From Clostridia bacterium (GTDB lineage Bacteria > Bacillota > DSM-521 > Neomoorellales > Neomoorellaceae), in assembly GCA_030445865.1 (NCBI GenBank), contig JASUSV010000003.1, forward strand, positions 1-64,000: DNA of 64,000 nt, given 5' to 3'. The position numbers were made by a program, and so were the translations under genes. Positions 24,500 through 33,137 of this stretch are shown here, piece by piece; the first letter of the stretch is position 1; each line of letters begins with the position of its first letter. The notes beneath the pieces were generated by a model. It did not search any database and was not told the DNA's origin. It worked only from the letters and a program-made list of their open reading frames with translations.

Positions 24500-24907
24500 A
24501 TGTTGTTTTTCACACCCACGCTCCTGGCTTTGGAAAAAGCCCTGCAGACCGCCTCGTTGCGCCAGCGTACTTTAGCCCACAATATTGCCAACGCTAATAC
24601 CCCCGGCTTTAAACGCTCTTACGTATCCTTCGAGGAAGAGCTGCGCGCGGCCTTAAATTTAGATCCCGGCCTGCCGCTGGCGCGTACCCACCCCCGACAC
24701 CTACCTTATCCCAGGTCGCTGGCTGATGTCAGGCCCGAGGTACGGCAGGATTTATATACTGCCATGCGCCAGGACGGCAATAACGTAGATATTGACCGCG
24801 AGATGGTGGAACTGGCCATGAATAGTATTAATTATAGCGCCGCCGTGCAGCAGCTTAACCAGCGGCTGGCAATGTTGCGCTATGTTATTAACGAGGGGAG
24901 GCGTTAG
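24500..24907 (+). CDS. flgB: Proximal rod protein FlgB
   Basis: 135 residues. The rod-family N-terminal motif TLAHNIANANTPGFKRS and the C-terminal NNVDIDREMVELAMNSINYSAAVQ are characteristic. The ATG follows GGGGGGAG. First gene of the long flagellar operon, about 160 bp downstream of the riboswitch terminator. The stop is 3 bp from flgC. Confidence 0.95.
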   Translation: MLFFTPTLLALEKALQTASLRQRTLAHNIANANTPGFKRSYVSFEEELRAALNLDPGLPLARTHPRHLPYPRSLADVRPEVRQDLYTAMRQDGNNVDIDREMVELAMNSINYSAAVQQLNQRLAMLRYVINEGRR

Positions 24908-24910
24908 AAA

Positions 24911-25339
24911 ATGCACCTTCTACAGGCCATGGCCATCAGCGCTTCCGGCCTGACGGCCGAGCGGCTGCGGCTGGATATTATAGCCAACAACCTGGCTAAC
25001 ATAAGTACTACGCGCACGCCGCGGGGCGGACCTTACCGCCGTCAGGTGCCGGTTTTTGCCGAGCGGCTGCGGCAAGAACTGGGAAGGCCTGACCCGAATC
25101 GCCCGCCAGGTTACGGGGTGCAGGTAGTGGCTATTGCCGAAGATAATACCCCGCCGCGGCTGATTTATGACCCGACTCACCCCGATGCTGACGAGCGGGG
25201 CTATGTAGCCCTGCCTAATATTAACGTGGTTAACGAAATGGTAGACATGATTACGGCCACCCGGGCCTACGAGGCCAACGTGACCGCCATTAACGCGGCC
25301 AAGGCCATGGCCTTAAAAGCCCTGGAAATCGGGCGCTGA
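24911..25339 (+). CDS. flgC: Proximal rod protein FlgC
   Basis: 142 residues. It has AISASGLTAERLRLDIIANNLANI near the N-terminus and NINVVNEMVDMITATRAYEANVTAINAAK at the C-terminus, the two rod-family helices. It forms the proximal rod with FlgB and FlgF/FlgG-type proteins. The RBS GGGGAGGCG overlaps the end of flgB. Confidence 0.95.
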   Translation: MHLLQAMAISASGLTAERLRLDIIANNLANISTTRTPRGGPYRRQVPVFAERLRQELGRPDPNRPPGYGVQVVAIAEDNTPPRLIYDPTHPDADERGYVALPNINVVNEMVDMITATRAYEANVTAINAAKAMALKALEIGR

Positions 25340-25358
25340 GGTTTAAGGAGGGAACCGG

Positions 25359-25682
25359 ATGCCTCTTTCTATCCCTTCGGTTCTTTTGCCCCAGACTTTA
25401 GGGGTGACTCCGCCGCCCCGACCTCAGGGGGAGATTGTCTCCCAGGGGACGGTTGCAGCTCTCGCCTCTTTTAAAGAGGTATTGGGCAAGTACCTGGAAG
25501 AGATAAACTTCCTGCAACAGCGGGCCGATAGCCTCAGCCAGCATTACCTGGCCGGCCAGGTAGAAGATCTTCACCAGGTTATGCTGGCTGCCGAGCAGGC
25601 CAATCTGGCCCTGCAATTGGCCGTCCAGGTGAGGAATAAGATTATTGAGGCTTACCAGGAAATAGCCCGCATGCAGATTTAG
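25359..25682 (+). CDS. fliE: Flagellar hook-basal body protein FliE
   Basis: 107 residues. The C-terminal FliE signature is present: DLHQVMLAAEQANLALQLAVQVRNKIIEAYQEI followed by a terminal IARMQI. FliE joins the MS ring to the rod. The ATG is preceded by AAGGAGGGA. The first 35 residues are Pro-rich and variable, as usual. Confidence 0.94.
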   Translation: MPLSIPSVLLPQTLGVTPPPRPQGEIVSQGTVAALASFKEVLGKYLEEINFLQQRADSLSQHYLAGQVEDLHQVMLAAEQANLALQLAVQVRNKIIEAYQEIARMQI

Positions 25683-25700
25683 TCTCGGGGAAGGGTAGTT

Positions 25701-27257
25701 ATGGACTCCGGTGCCTGGTTGGGGCAGCTTAAGAATTGGTGGTCGGGCCTCCCTAGGGGCAAGAAGTCGGCCCTGTTAGTTTTGCTGTTAAGCGTTGTCT
25801 TGGCGGCGATTTTTGCCTGGCAGTCGTTTGCCCAGGCCCAATACGCCACCCTTTTTGCGGGCCTGGAGCCGCGGGACGCGGCCGCCGTGGTAGAAAAGTT
25901 AAAGGAAATGAAGGTGCCTTATCAACTGGCCGGCGAGGGCGGCACCATTCTGGTGCCCAAAGAAAAGGTTTACGAGGTCCGGCTCCAACTGGCCGGGGCC
26001 GGGATGCTCCCGGGAAGCGGACTGGGGTTTGAGCTCTTCGACCAGCGCAAGCTTGGCATGACCGACTTCGAGCGGCGGCTGAATTACCAGCGGGCCCTCC
26101 AGGAGGAATTGCGCCGCACCATAGTTGCCTTGGATGAAGTAGAGGATGCGCGCGTGCATTTGGTACTGCCCGAGCCGAGCGTTTTTTTGCAGGAGCAACT
26201 CCCCCCTTCGGCCTCCATAGCCTTAAAATTAAAACCCCTGGCCAGCCTTAAGCCCCAGCAGGTTAAAGGCATCATGCAATTGGTAGCGGGTAGTGTGGAG
26301 GGTCTGAAGCCCGAGAACATACATATTATCGACATGCATGGTAATGTTTTAAGCGAAGGCCTGGCCGAAACCGGAGAATTGGTATCCTCTAAAGTCCAGC
26401 AAACCCAGCAGGAATTGAGGCGGAGCTTTGAAAAGGACCTGGAGCAGCGCATCCAGGCCATGCTCAATAAAATTTTTGGGCCTGGCCAGGCGGTAGTTAT
26501 GGTAACGGCCGACCTGAACTTTGAACGCCAGGAGATCAGGCGCACCGAGTACGGTCGCGAAGGGGCCGTACGCAGCGAGCAGGTTATCACGGAAACCGGT
26601 ACCGGTACTCCGGGAGCGTTGGGGCCGGTGGGCGATTTAAACCGTGAAGTGCCCGGCTACGCAACTATTGCCCCTGCACAGACGAACTACAACAAATCTA
26701 ATATTACCCGCAATTATGAGCTCAATCAAACCCAGACTCATATCATTACTGCCCCAGGAGAAGTGCGGCGCATCTCGACGGCTGTGGTCGTCAACGGACC
26801 CCTGGATGCCCAGCGCGAGCAGCAGATCCGCCAGATAGTTAGCGCTTCCGTCGGTTACCAGCCGGCCCGCGGCGACCAGATTGCGGTTATGAGCATGGCC
26901 TTCGACCGCTCTTACCTTGAACGGGTGAATGCCGAGATGGCAACTGCGGAAGCCGAGCGGCAGCGCCGGGAGCAGCTGCGCCAATATATTACCTGGGGCA
27001 TCATGGGCCTATCTACCCTGCTGGTGTTGATAGTATTCCTGGTATTTTTGTTGCGCCGGCGGCGGGCCCCGGTGCCGGCGGCCGTCCCGGTTGGCCCTTT
27101 GCCTGTTGAGCAACTGGTAACCGAGCCGGTGATCAGCGAGGAGGTAAGGCGGGAGGAGGTCCAGCGCAAGGAAAAGCAGGACCGAGCGCGCGAGATCGTC
27201 CGCCAGCGGCCAGAGGAGGCGGCGCAGCTAATTAAGGCCTGGCTGTCAGAGGAGTAG
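25701..27257 (+). CDS. fliF: MS-ring protein FliF
   Basis: 518 residues. TM1 is near residues 23-42 (SALLVLLLSVVLAAIFAW), then the ring-building YscJ/FliF domain (ATLFAGLEPRDAAAVVEKL; MTDFERRLNYQRALQEEL). TM2 is near residues 432-452. The C-terminal cytoplasmic tail (REIVRQRPEEAAQLIKAWLSEE) binds FliG. Full length and intact. Confidence 0.96.
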   Translation: MDSGAWLGQLKNWWSGLPRGKKSALLVLLLSVVLAAIFAWQSFAQAQYATLFAGLEPRDAAAVVEKLKEMKVPYQLAGEGGTILVPKEKVYEVRLQLAGAGMLPGSGLGFELFDQRKLGMTDFERRLNYQRALQEELRRTIVALDEVEDARVHLVLPEPSVFLQEQLPPSASIALKLKPLASLKPQQVKGIMQLVAGSVEGLKPENIHIIDMHGNVLSEGLAETGELVSSKVQQTQQELRRSFEKDLEQRIQAMLNKIFGPGQAVVMVTADLNFERQEIRRTEYGREGAVRSEQVITETGTGTPGALGPVGDLNREVPGYATIAPAQTNYNKSNITRNYELNQTQTHIITAPGEVRRISTAVVVNGPLDAQREQQIRQIVSASVGYQPARGDQIAVMSMAFDRSYLERVNAEMATAEAERQRREQLRQYITWGIMGLSTLLVLIVFLVFLLRRRRAPVPAAVPVGPLPVEQLVTEPVISEEVRREEVQRKEKQDRAREIVRQRPEEAAQLIKAWLSEE

Positions 27258-27270
27258 AGGTGGAAAAAAT

Positions 27271-28281
27271 TTGGCCCGCCAGAAGGCGCTAACGGGTTTA
27301 GATAAAGCGGCGATTTTTCTAATTACCATGGGCCCCGAACTCTCTTCCCTTATTTTAAGGCAATTGCCGCAGGAAGATATCGAACGCATAACTTACCAGA
27401 TTGCCAATACTTCAAAGGTGGATCCGGAAGTTAAGCAAGCAGTAGTGGAAGAGTTTTTACAGTTAAGCGAGGCTCAGCAATATCTGCTCCAGGGAGGGTT
27501 GAAGTATGCCCGCGAGATATTGGAGCGGGCGGTAGGCCCGGCCAAGGCGGCGGAAATTATTAAAAAATTGATGGCTACTTCTAAGATACGACCGTTTAAT
27601 ATGATCCGTAAAGCCGATCCCAAGCAGATCGTTAATTTTATCTATAACGAGCACCCCCAGACCATTGCCCTGATCCTGGCCTATCTTGAGCCCGAGCAGG
27701 CGGCCGTAGTCCTGGGTGCCTTGCCCGGCGAGCTCCAGTCCAATGTTGCCAAGCGCATAGCTTTGATGGAGCGGGCTTCGCCCGAAACGGTGCGAGAGCT
27801 GGAAGCGATCCTGGAGCAGCGTTTGTCGTCAGTCGTGGACCAAGATTTTGCCGCCGCCGGAGGCATAAAAACTTTAGTAGACATTTTAAACCGGGTAGAT
27901 CGGGGGACGGAGAGGACGATTTTAGAGGCCTTGGAGCAGGACGATCCTGAACTGGCCGATGAAATACGTAAACGCATGTTTGTATTTGAAGACATTATTA
28001 CCCTGGACGACAACTCCATTCGGCGGGTGCTCAGGGAAGTTGATTTTAAAGACCTGGCCCTGGCCCTTAAGGGCGCTAGCGAAGATGTCGCCAACCGTAT
28101 CTACCGCAACCTCTCCAAGCGGGCCGCGGAAATGCTACGGGAAGATATCGAGTACATGGGGCCGACGCGGTTGCGGGATGTGGAACAAGCGCAGCAGAGA
28201 ATTGTCCAGATCATCCGACGCTTGGACGAGGCCGGCGAGATTATTATAGCCAGGGGTGGCGAGGATGCTATTATTATCTAA
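27271..28281 (+). CDS. fliG: Motor switch protein FliG
   Basis: 336 residues from a TTG start with AGAGGTGG upstream. It carries the FliG middle-domain EHPQTIALILAYL motif and the C-terminal torque helix region (MFVFEDIITLDDNSIRRVLREVD), whose charged residues contact MotA. It opens with GLDKAAIFLITMGPE. The 3' end overlaps fliH by 17 bp. Confidence 0.97.
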   Translation: MARQKALTGLDKAAIFLITMGPELSSLILRQLPQEDIERITYQIANTSKVDPEVKQAVVEEFLQLSEAQQYLLQGGLKYAREILERAVGPAKAAEIIKKLMATSKIRPFNMIRKADPKQIVNFIYNEHPQTIALILAYLEPEQAAVVLGALPGELQSNVAKRIALMERASPETVRELEAILEQRLSSVVDQDFAAAGGIKTLVDILNRVDRGTERTILEALEQDDPELADEIRKRMFVFEDIITLDDNSIRRVLREVDFKDLALALKGASEDVANRIYRNLSKRAAEMLREDIEYMGPTRLRDVEQAQQRIVQIIRRLDEAGEIIIARGGEDAIII

Positions 28282-28996
28282 AGTAATTAAAGAGCCGCCG
28301 GTTCCCAGGGTGGAAAAACTAATTCCTTTAAAAGATTTAAAAGTAATAGTCAAAGGGAATCCAAAAGAGAATCTAATAGAAAAAGCTACCCCAGCTTCTC
28401 CAGAACAAATAATCGCTGCCGCCCGCGAGGAAGCCGAAGCTATTCGTGCGGCTGCCCAGGCCGAATCGGAAGCCAGGCGCCAGGAAGGGTATCAGGCTGG
28501 CTGGCAGGCAGGGTACCATGAGGCCCGGGCTGCGGCCGAGGAAGAAGCAAATAAGATCCGGTCCGAAGCAGAGGCCTTACGCCGGGAGGCGGAAGAATTT
28601 TTGCGGGAAGCTAGGCACGCCCGCCAGGAGATCATCAAAAGTGCCGAGAAAGAAGCGCTGGAACTTGCTTTAAAGATAGCGGAGAAGATCCTGGGGCGCC
28701 AGGTAGAGCTTAACCCCCAAGTAACTCTAGATCTGGCTCGCCAGGCGGTGCGGGAAGTAGCCGAGGGGGAAGTTTATATCATTTATGCCTCGCCAGGGGA
28801 TGCGGAACTACTGCGCCAGAGGCGGGCGGAGCTGGAGCAGGAATTAAAGCCCGCCGCTGCCTTACAAATAGTAGCGGACCCGGCAATAAAACCCGGCGGC
28901 TGCCGTATAGAGACGGAGAACGGTTTTATAGATACCACTTTTGAACGGCAGTTGGAGGTTTTAAAAGAAGCTTTGCAGGCGGGGAGACATTTATGA
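28265..28996 (+). CDS. fliH: Flagellar export ATPase regulator FliH
   Basis: About 243 residues. The long Ala/Glu/Arg-rich coiled coil (about residues 45-130) is followed by a FliH/V-ATPase-E-like C-terminal domain (LALKIAEKILGRQVELNP; GGCRIETENGFIDTTFERQL). It holds the FliI ATPase inactive until docking. The ATG at 28265 follows AGGGGTGG by 5 nt, with a GTG at 28256 as alternative. It overlaps fliI by 4 bp. Confidence 0.92.
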   Translation: MLLLSKVIKEPPVPRVEKLIPLKDLKVIVKGNPKENLIEKATPASPEQIIAAAREEAEAIRAAAQAESEARRQEGYQAGWQAGYHEARAAAEEEANKIRSEAEALRREAEEFLREARHARQEIIKSAEKEALELALKIAEKILGRQVELNPQVTLDLARQAVREVAEGEVYIIYASPGDAELLRQRRAELEQELKPAAALQIVADPAIKPGGCRIETENGFIDTTFERQLEVLKEALQAGRHL

Positions 28997-30309
28997 GCGT
29001 AGCCGTGGATTTCAATGCTTGCTACCGAATTTTAGAAAATATTTCTTTGCGCCAGAGGGGCGGCAAAATCGTTAAAGTTACCGGCCTTACCCTGGAAGCG
29101 CGGGGCCTTAAGGCTCCCATCGGCGAGGTGTGCCTAATTTATAATAACGGCCATGCTCCGGTGGCCGCCGAAATAGTGGGTTTCCGCGAAGGCGCTACGC
29201 TCCTTATGCCTTTAGGCGAACTGGATGGTATCGCGCCGGGATGCCGGGTAGTGGCCACGGGTCGCAGCCACCGCATTCCCGTAGGCCCGGGCCTCTTGGG
29301 CAGGGTTCTTGATGGGCTGGGCCGGCCCTTGGATACCGGGTTCCTGGGAGGCGGTTACGAATATTATGCCGTTAACAACTCTCCGCCCAACCCCCTCGAG
29401 CGGCGGCGCATCAAGAAAGTGCTGGCTACCGGCATAAAAGCCATAGATGCCCTTTTGACCTGCGGCGAAGGCCAGAGGGTGGGAATTTTTTCCGGGAGCG
29501 GGGTGGGTAAAAGCACCCTTTTGGGTATGATTGCCCGCCACAGCACCGCCGACATTAACGTTATCGCCCTGATCGGCGAACGGGGCCGCGAGGTGCGCGA
29601 TTTCCTGGAAGGGGACCTGGGACCCGATGGCATGGCCCGCTCGGTGGTGGTAGTGGCTACCTCCGACCAGCCGGCGCTGGTGCGCATTAAAGGCGCCTTT
29701 GTGGCGACGGCCATTGCTGAATATTTTCGCGACCAGGGCTATTCCGTCATGCTCATGATGGATTCCCTGACGCGCTTTGCCATTGCCCAGCGCGAGGTCG
29801 GCCTGGCCATCGGCGAGCCCCCGGCTACCCGGGGTTACACCCCTTCCGTATTTGCCCTGCTTCCCCGCCTAGTGGAACGGGCCGGTACTTCGGCCCGCGG
29901 CTCTATTACCGGCCTTTATACGGTATTGGTAGAGGGGGACGATATGAACGAGCCGGTAGCCGATGCCGTGCGGGGCCTGCTGGACGGGCACATCGTTCTT
30001 TCCCGCAGCCTGGCGGCAAAAAATCATTTTCCCGCCATCGACGTATTAAACAGCATCAGCCGGTTAATGCCGGAAATAACTTCACCGGAGCACCGCCGCC
30101 TGGCGGGGCAGCTGCGCGATTTGCTGGCCGCTTACCAGGAGGCGGCCGACCTGATCGAGATCGGCGCCTACCAGCACGGCTCCAACCCGAGAGTCGATAC
30201 TGCCCTGAAATTTTACGATGCCATTCAGGATTTCTTGAAACAGGATAAAGAAGAATACTTCACCTTTGAAGAAACCCTCTCGGCTTTAGAAAAAGCCTTG
30301 AGCAATTAG
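28993..30309 (+). CDS. fliI: Flagellum-specific export ATPase FliI
   Basis: 438 residues. Related to the F1 beta subunit: Walker A GSGVGKST near residues 168-175, a Walker B-type VMLMMDSLTRFA, then GEPPATRGYTPSVFALLPRLVERAG. It drives unfolding and export of flagellar proteins together with FliH and FliJ. Full length with no missing motifs. Confidence 0.97.
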   Translation: MSVAVDFNACYRILENISLRQRGGKIVKVTGLTLEARGLKAPIGEVCLIYNNGHAPVAAEIVGFREGATLLMPLGELDGIAPGCRVVATGRSHRIPVGPGLLGRVLDGLGRPLDTGFLGGGYEYYAVNNSPPNPLERRRIKKVLATGIKAIDALLTCGEGQRVGIFSGSGVGKSTLLGMIARHSTADINVIALIGERGREVRDFLEGDLGPDGMARSVVVVATSDQPALVRIKGAFVATAIAEYFRDQGYSVMLMMDSLTRFAIAQREVGLAIGEPPATRGYTPSVFALLPRLVERAGTSARGSITGLYTVLVEGDDMNEPVADAVRGLLDGHIVLSRSLAAKNHFPAIDVLNSISRLMPEITSPEHRRLAGQLRDLLAAYQEAADLIEIGAYQHGSNPRVDTALKFYDAIQDFLKQDKEEYFTFEETLSALEKALSN

Positions 30310-30320
30310 GGGGAATTATA

Positions 30321-30758
30321 TTGCCTGCCTTTCGCTTTTCCCTGGAAAAGGTCCGCTCTTATCGCCAGGCCGTGGAAGATAAACTCAAACAGGAGCTGGC
30401 GGCAGCCTTACGGCAGCGGGCCCGCGAAGAAGCTCTGCTGGCAGAGATCGCCAGGGAGCAGTCGGCCCGACAATCTCAAAAGCATACGGGCCGGTTAAAT
30501 ATATCCGAAGCCGTCCAGGCCTCCCTTTACCTGGATTACCTCGCGGCCCGCAGACAGCTCCAAGAAGAGCGGGTTAACGCGCTGGTTGAACAGGTGGAAA
30601 AGCAAAAGGAGCGAGTGAGGGAGGCCATGCGCGAGCGCAAAGTTATGGATCGCCTGCGGCAGCGGCGACTGGAGGCTTACCGGTACCTCCAAGGGCGCGA
30701 AGAGCAGAAGGAGGTGGACGAGGTAGCCGTTTCAGGATATATCCGCAAACAGCACTAA
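30321..30758 (+). CDS. fliJ: Flagellar export protein FliJ
   Basis: 145 residues from a TTG start. It opens with FRFSLEKVRSYRQAVEDKLKQEL and is a continuous Glu/Arg/Gln-rich coiled coil, the FliJ form. It connects FliI to the FlhA gate. Identification rests on the first 15 residues plus its location after fliI. Confidence 0.9.
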   Translation: MPAFRFSLEKVRSYRQAVEDKLKQELAAALRQRAREEALLAEIAREQSARQSQKHTGRLNISEAVQASLYLDYLAARRQLQEERVNALVEQVEKQKERVREAMRERKVMDRLRQRRLEAYRYLQGREEQKEVDEVAVSGYIRKQH

Positions 30759-30794
30759 GTTTTAACTAGCCCAGAAAGGAGGTGACAGGAGCAA

Positions 30795-32129
30795 ATGGTC
30801 GCTGTACCCGTAGGACCTGCCGGGCAGGCGCCGGTAACTTTGTCTCCGGCCCGGGGAGGGGAAGGCAAGCCGGCAATAAATTTTGCCAATATTTTAAGGT
30901 TGTTTATCTCCAGGGGGGCCTCGTTTGCAAAGGGGCTGGGCCAAAGCGGCGAGTTCCAGGGCAGCATCGTGCCGGCTGATTGGCTCCCGGAAGCCCTCTT
31001 GACACAAGGGATTCTTGCCCTGGAGGTGCCGCAACCCGGGTTGCCGGCAGCCGGACTCGGTTTGAATTCGGATCCGGGAGAAAGCGCCAAAAAAGGGCAG
31101 GCCGGGCCGGAAGCTCTGCTAGCGGCCTTGCTGCTGGCCGGCTGTCTGCCGAATAGTTGGGGCACCGGCTTTACAGGTTCTGGCCCTGAGGCTAATTGGC
31201 CGGGTACAGGGCTTTCTCCAGGTCTGGCAATTGGCCTGCTGGCGCTGGCAGGCCGGGAAGGCCCGCCGGAATGGGTAGCCGCAGCTTTAGAAACTTTGAA
31301 ACTAAATGAACCGGCGCTTGGGATAGCAGAGGCCGGCGCCCGGCCGCAGCAGCAGCCGGTTATTGGGCAGTCGGCCGGAGATTTACTTCAAACCCCTCAA
31401 AGGTTGGCTGGAACCGGAATGCAGGCACAAGGCCGGCATCCTACCTTGCGGGCTTATCTAAAGAGCCCGGGCGAAAAGCAGCCGGTCTTGCCGGCGGCCG
31501 GTTCTCCTTCTACGGCTGCACCTGCATCCCAGGCTAACGGCCAGGCACTGCCGCCGGCAGGCTTGGTCCCGCTTAACCCCCCCGGGCGCCGGGAGGGTTG
31601 GAACGGTGGGGTTGGCCAGGGAGATGGTAATCCTGCCGGAGGTGGGGGGTGTCAGGCTGCGGGGGTATCCTGGGCACGCGTCTCCTCTAGAGGAGAGGCT
31701 TTGCCGGGCCTTAACTTCCCGGAAATAGCCGCGCGCATCGTGGAAAAAATGCAGCTGACCAGGAGGCAGGGGCGGAGCGAGTTGGAAATTAAGCTCAAGC
31801 CGGAAAGCCTGGGGAGCCTTCACCTCAAGCTTACCTGGCAGGACGGGCGCCTGGGAGTGCAGATGCTGGCCGAAAGCCGCCAGGCCGGCCAGGCCCTAGA
31901 GAATTCCCTGCCTGAACTGCGCCGCCTCCTCCAGCAACAGGGAGTAAATGTGGGCGAAATGGAAGTCCAGGTCGGCAGCCAGAGCGAATCCGGCGGGTAT
32001 TTTTTGCCGCCCGACTTTTCCCGGCGCTCACCTCATGAGGTTAAGGTGATGGCCCCTGGTTTTTCCCCAGCTCAACCAAATACGGTTACACAGGTTAAAA
32101 GTTACAACCACATAGATTATCTGGCGTGA
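30795..32129 (+). CDS. fliK: Flagellar hook-length control protein FliK
   Basis: 444 residues. The first 300 are low-complexity, rich in Ala, Gly, Pro and Gln, as expected for the ruler region. The conserved Flg_hook domain lies near residues 320-405 (ELEIKLKPESLGSLHLKLTW; LPELRRLLQQQGVNVGEMEVQV). It measures the hook and switches export to filament proteins. The ATG has AAAGGAGGTGAC upstream. Confidence 0.9.
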   Translation: MVAVPVGPAGQAPVTLSPARGGEGKPAINFANILRLFISRGASFAKGLGQSGEFQGSIVPADWLPEALLTQGILALEVPQPGLPAAGLGLNSDPGESAKKGQAGPEALLAALLLAGCLPNSWGTGFTGSGPEANWPGTGLSPGLAIGLLALAGREGPPEWVAAALETLKLNEPALGIAEAGARPQQQPVIGQSAGDLLQTPQRLAGTGMQAQGRHPTLRAYLKSPGEKQPVLPAAGSPSTAAPASQANGQALPPAGLVPLNPPGRREGWNGGVGQGDGNPAGGGGCQAAGVSWARVSSRGEALPGLNFPEIAARIVEKMQLTRRQGRSELEIKLKPESLGSLHLKLTWQDGRLGVQMLAESRQAGQALENSLPELRRLLQQQGVNVGEMEVQVGSQSESGGYFLPPDFSRRSPHEVKVMAPGFSPAQPNTVTQVKSYNHIDYLA

Positions 32130-32144
32130 AGAGGGGTGATACCG

Positions 32145-32627
32145 GTGACAGTGAGTGCGGTAGAGGGAAATACCGGCAGCACCTGGTCCCAGAAGACTTA
32201 TAACAATCTAAGCAAAGAGGCCTTCCTTCAACTTCTGGCAGTCCAACTCCGGCACCAGGACCCGCTGCAGCCCCTGGAAGACAGGGAATTTATCGCCCAG
32301 CTGGCTCAGATCAGCACCCTGGAGCAGATTGCCAATTTAAATGAAAGTATAAGCTTCTTTCTCCAAACCCAGCAGGAAATATTTTTCACCCAGGCACTGG
32401 GCTTTGTGGGCCTGGAAATTAAGGCGGAAGTAGATGGGGTGCCGGTTAGCGGCGTAGTAACGGGGGTCAAATTAACAGAAGGCAAACCTTATCTTCTGGT
32501 AGGGGAAGAGGCGGTCCCCATTCAGGCCCTTACCGAAGTGCGGCAACCGCCTGCAGGGGAAGCCACACCCTCAGGAGGGGCAGGGTCCTCAGCGTATGCG
32601 GTGCCTGCCGGGGGTGGGTCAAGCTGA
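32145..32627 (+). CDS. flgD: Hook assembly scaffold FlgD
   Basis: About 160 residues. The N-terminal FlgD domain is clear: LSKEAFLQLLAVQLRHQDPL, then FIAQLAQISTLEQIANLN. The second half resembles the short beta domain (FVGLEIKAEVDGVPVSGVV) and ends in a Gly/Ser-rich tail. It caps the growing hook. The GTG at 32145 is favoured by GGGGTGA 5 nt upstream, with a GTG at 32136 as alternative. Confidence 0.92.
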   Translation: MTVSAVEGNTGSTWSQKTYNNLSKEAFLQLLAVQLRHQDPLQPLEDREFIAQLAQISTLEQIANLNESISFFLQTQQEIFFTQALGFVGLEIKAEVDGVPVSGVVTGVKLTEGKPYLLVGEEAVPIQALTEVRQPPAGEATPSGGAGSSAYAVPAGGGSS

Positions 32628-32635
32628 CGCCGAAA

Positions 32636-32998
32636 GTGGGCTTTCCTGGTCAGCCAATATCGCCGGCGGGGCCGGCCGGGTCGGCAAGCAGGCCGGCAGC
32701 CAGGCAGGAAATCAAGTTCCAGGATTTTCTCCTGGAGGAGCTGGCCGGGCTAAAGGTTTCCCAGCACGCCCGGCAGCGTATGGCCGGGAGGAATATTAAT
32801 TTTACTCCCACCCAGCTGGTGCGGCTGGAAACGGCGGTTAATAAGGCGGCGGCCAAAGGGGCCAGAGAATCCCTGGTGCTGGTAGACGACGTGGCTTTAA
32901 TCGTGAGCATCCAGAACAAGACGGTCATAACGGCGGCCAAGGGCAGCGAACTTAAAGGCAACGTCTTTACGAACATTGACAGCGCCGTTCTGGCGTAG
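32636..32998 (+). CDS. Flagellar operon protein (TIGR02530-type)
   Basis: 120 residues. After a Gly/Pro/Ala-rich start, the conserved part reads IKFQDFLLEELAGLKVSQHA, then RNINFTPTQLVRLETAVNKAA and LVLVDDVALIVSIQNKTVITA. This is the small protein normally found between flgD and flgE in Clostridia and Bacilli. Function unknown. The start codon (GTG) has no good nearby RBS, so translation may be coupled to flgD, whose stop is 8 bp upstream. Confidence 0.85.
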   Translation: MGFPGQPISPAGPAGSASRPAARQEIKFQDFLLEELAGLKVSQHARQRMAGRNINFTPTQLVRLETAVNKAAAKGARESLVLVDDVALIVSIQNKTVITAAKGSELKGNVFTNIDSAVLA

Positions 32999-33050
32999 GG
33001 CCGGACCTCCCAGAGGGGGCCCGGGGCCGCGGAACGACGGAAGCGGCCCA

Positions 33051-33110
33051 CAAGCGAGCCCTTGAGCGCGAGCGCCACCACTCCGGTATGGGTATTGTTT
33101 CGGAAGCATC
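33051..33110 (+). repeat. Degenerate right-end remnant (copy D) of the inverted-repeat element
   Basis: AAGCGAGCCC, then CTCCGGTATGGG and GTTTCGGAAGCATC at its end align with the right half of copies B and C. No left end is recognisable. It occupies the gap just before the flgE ribosome site, so part of the flgE leader derives from it. Confidence 0.55.
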
Positions 33111-33137
33111 TTAAAATAAAAGGGAGGTAAGAAACCC

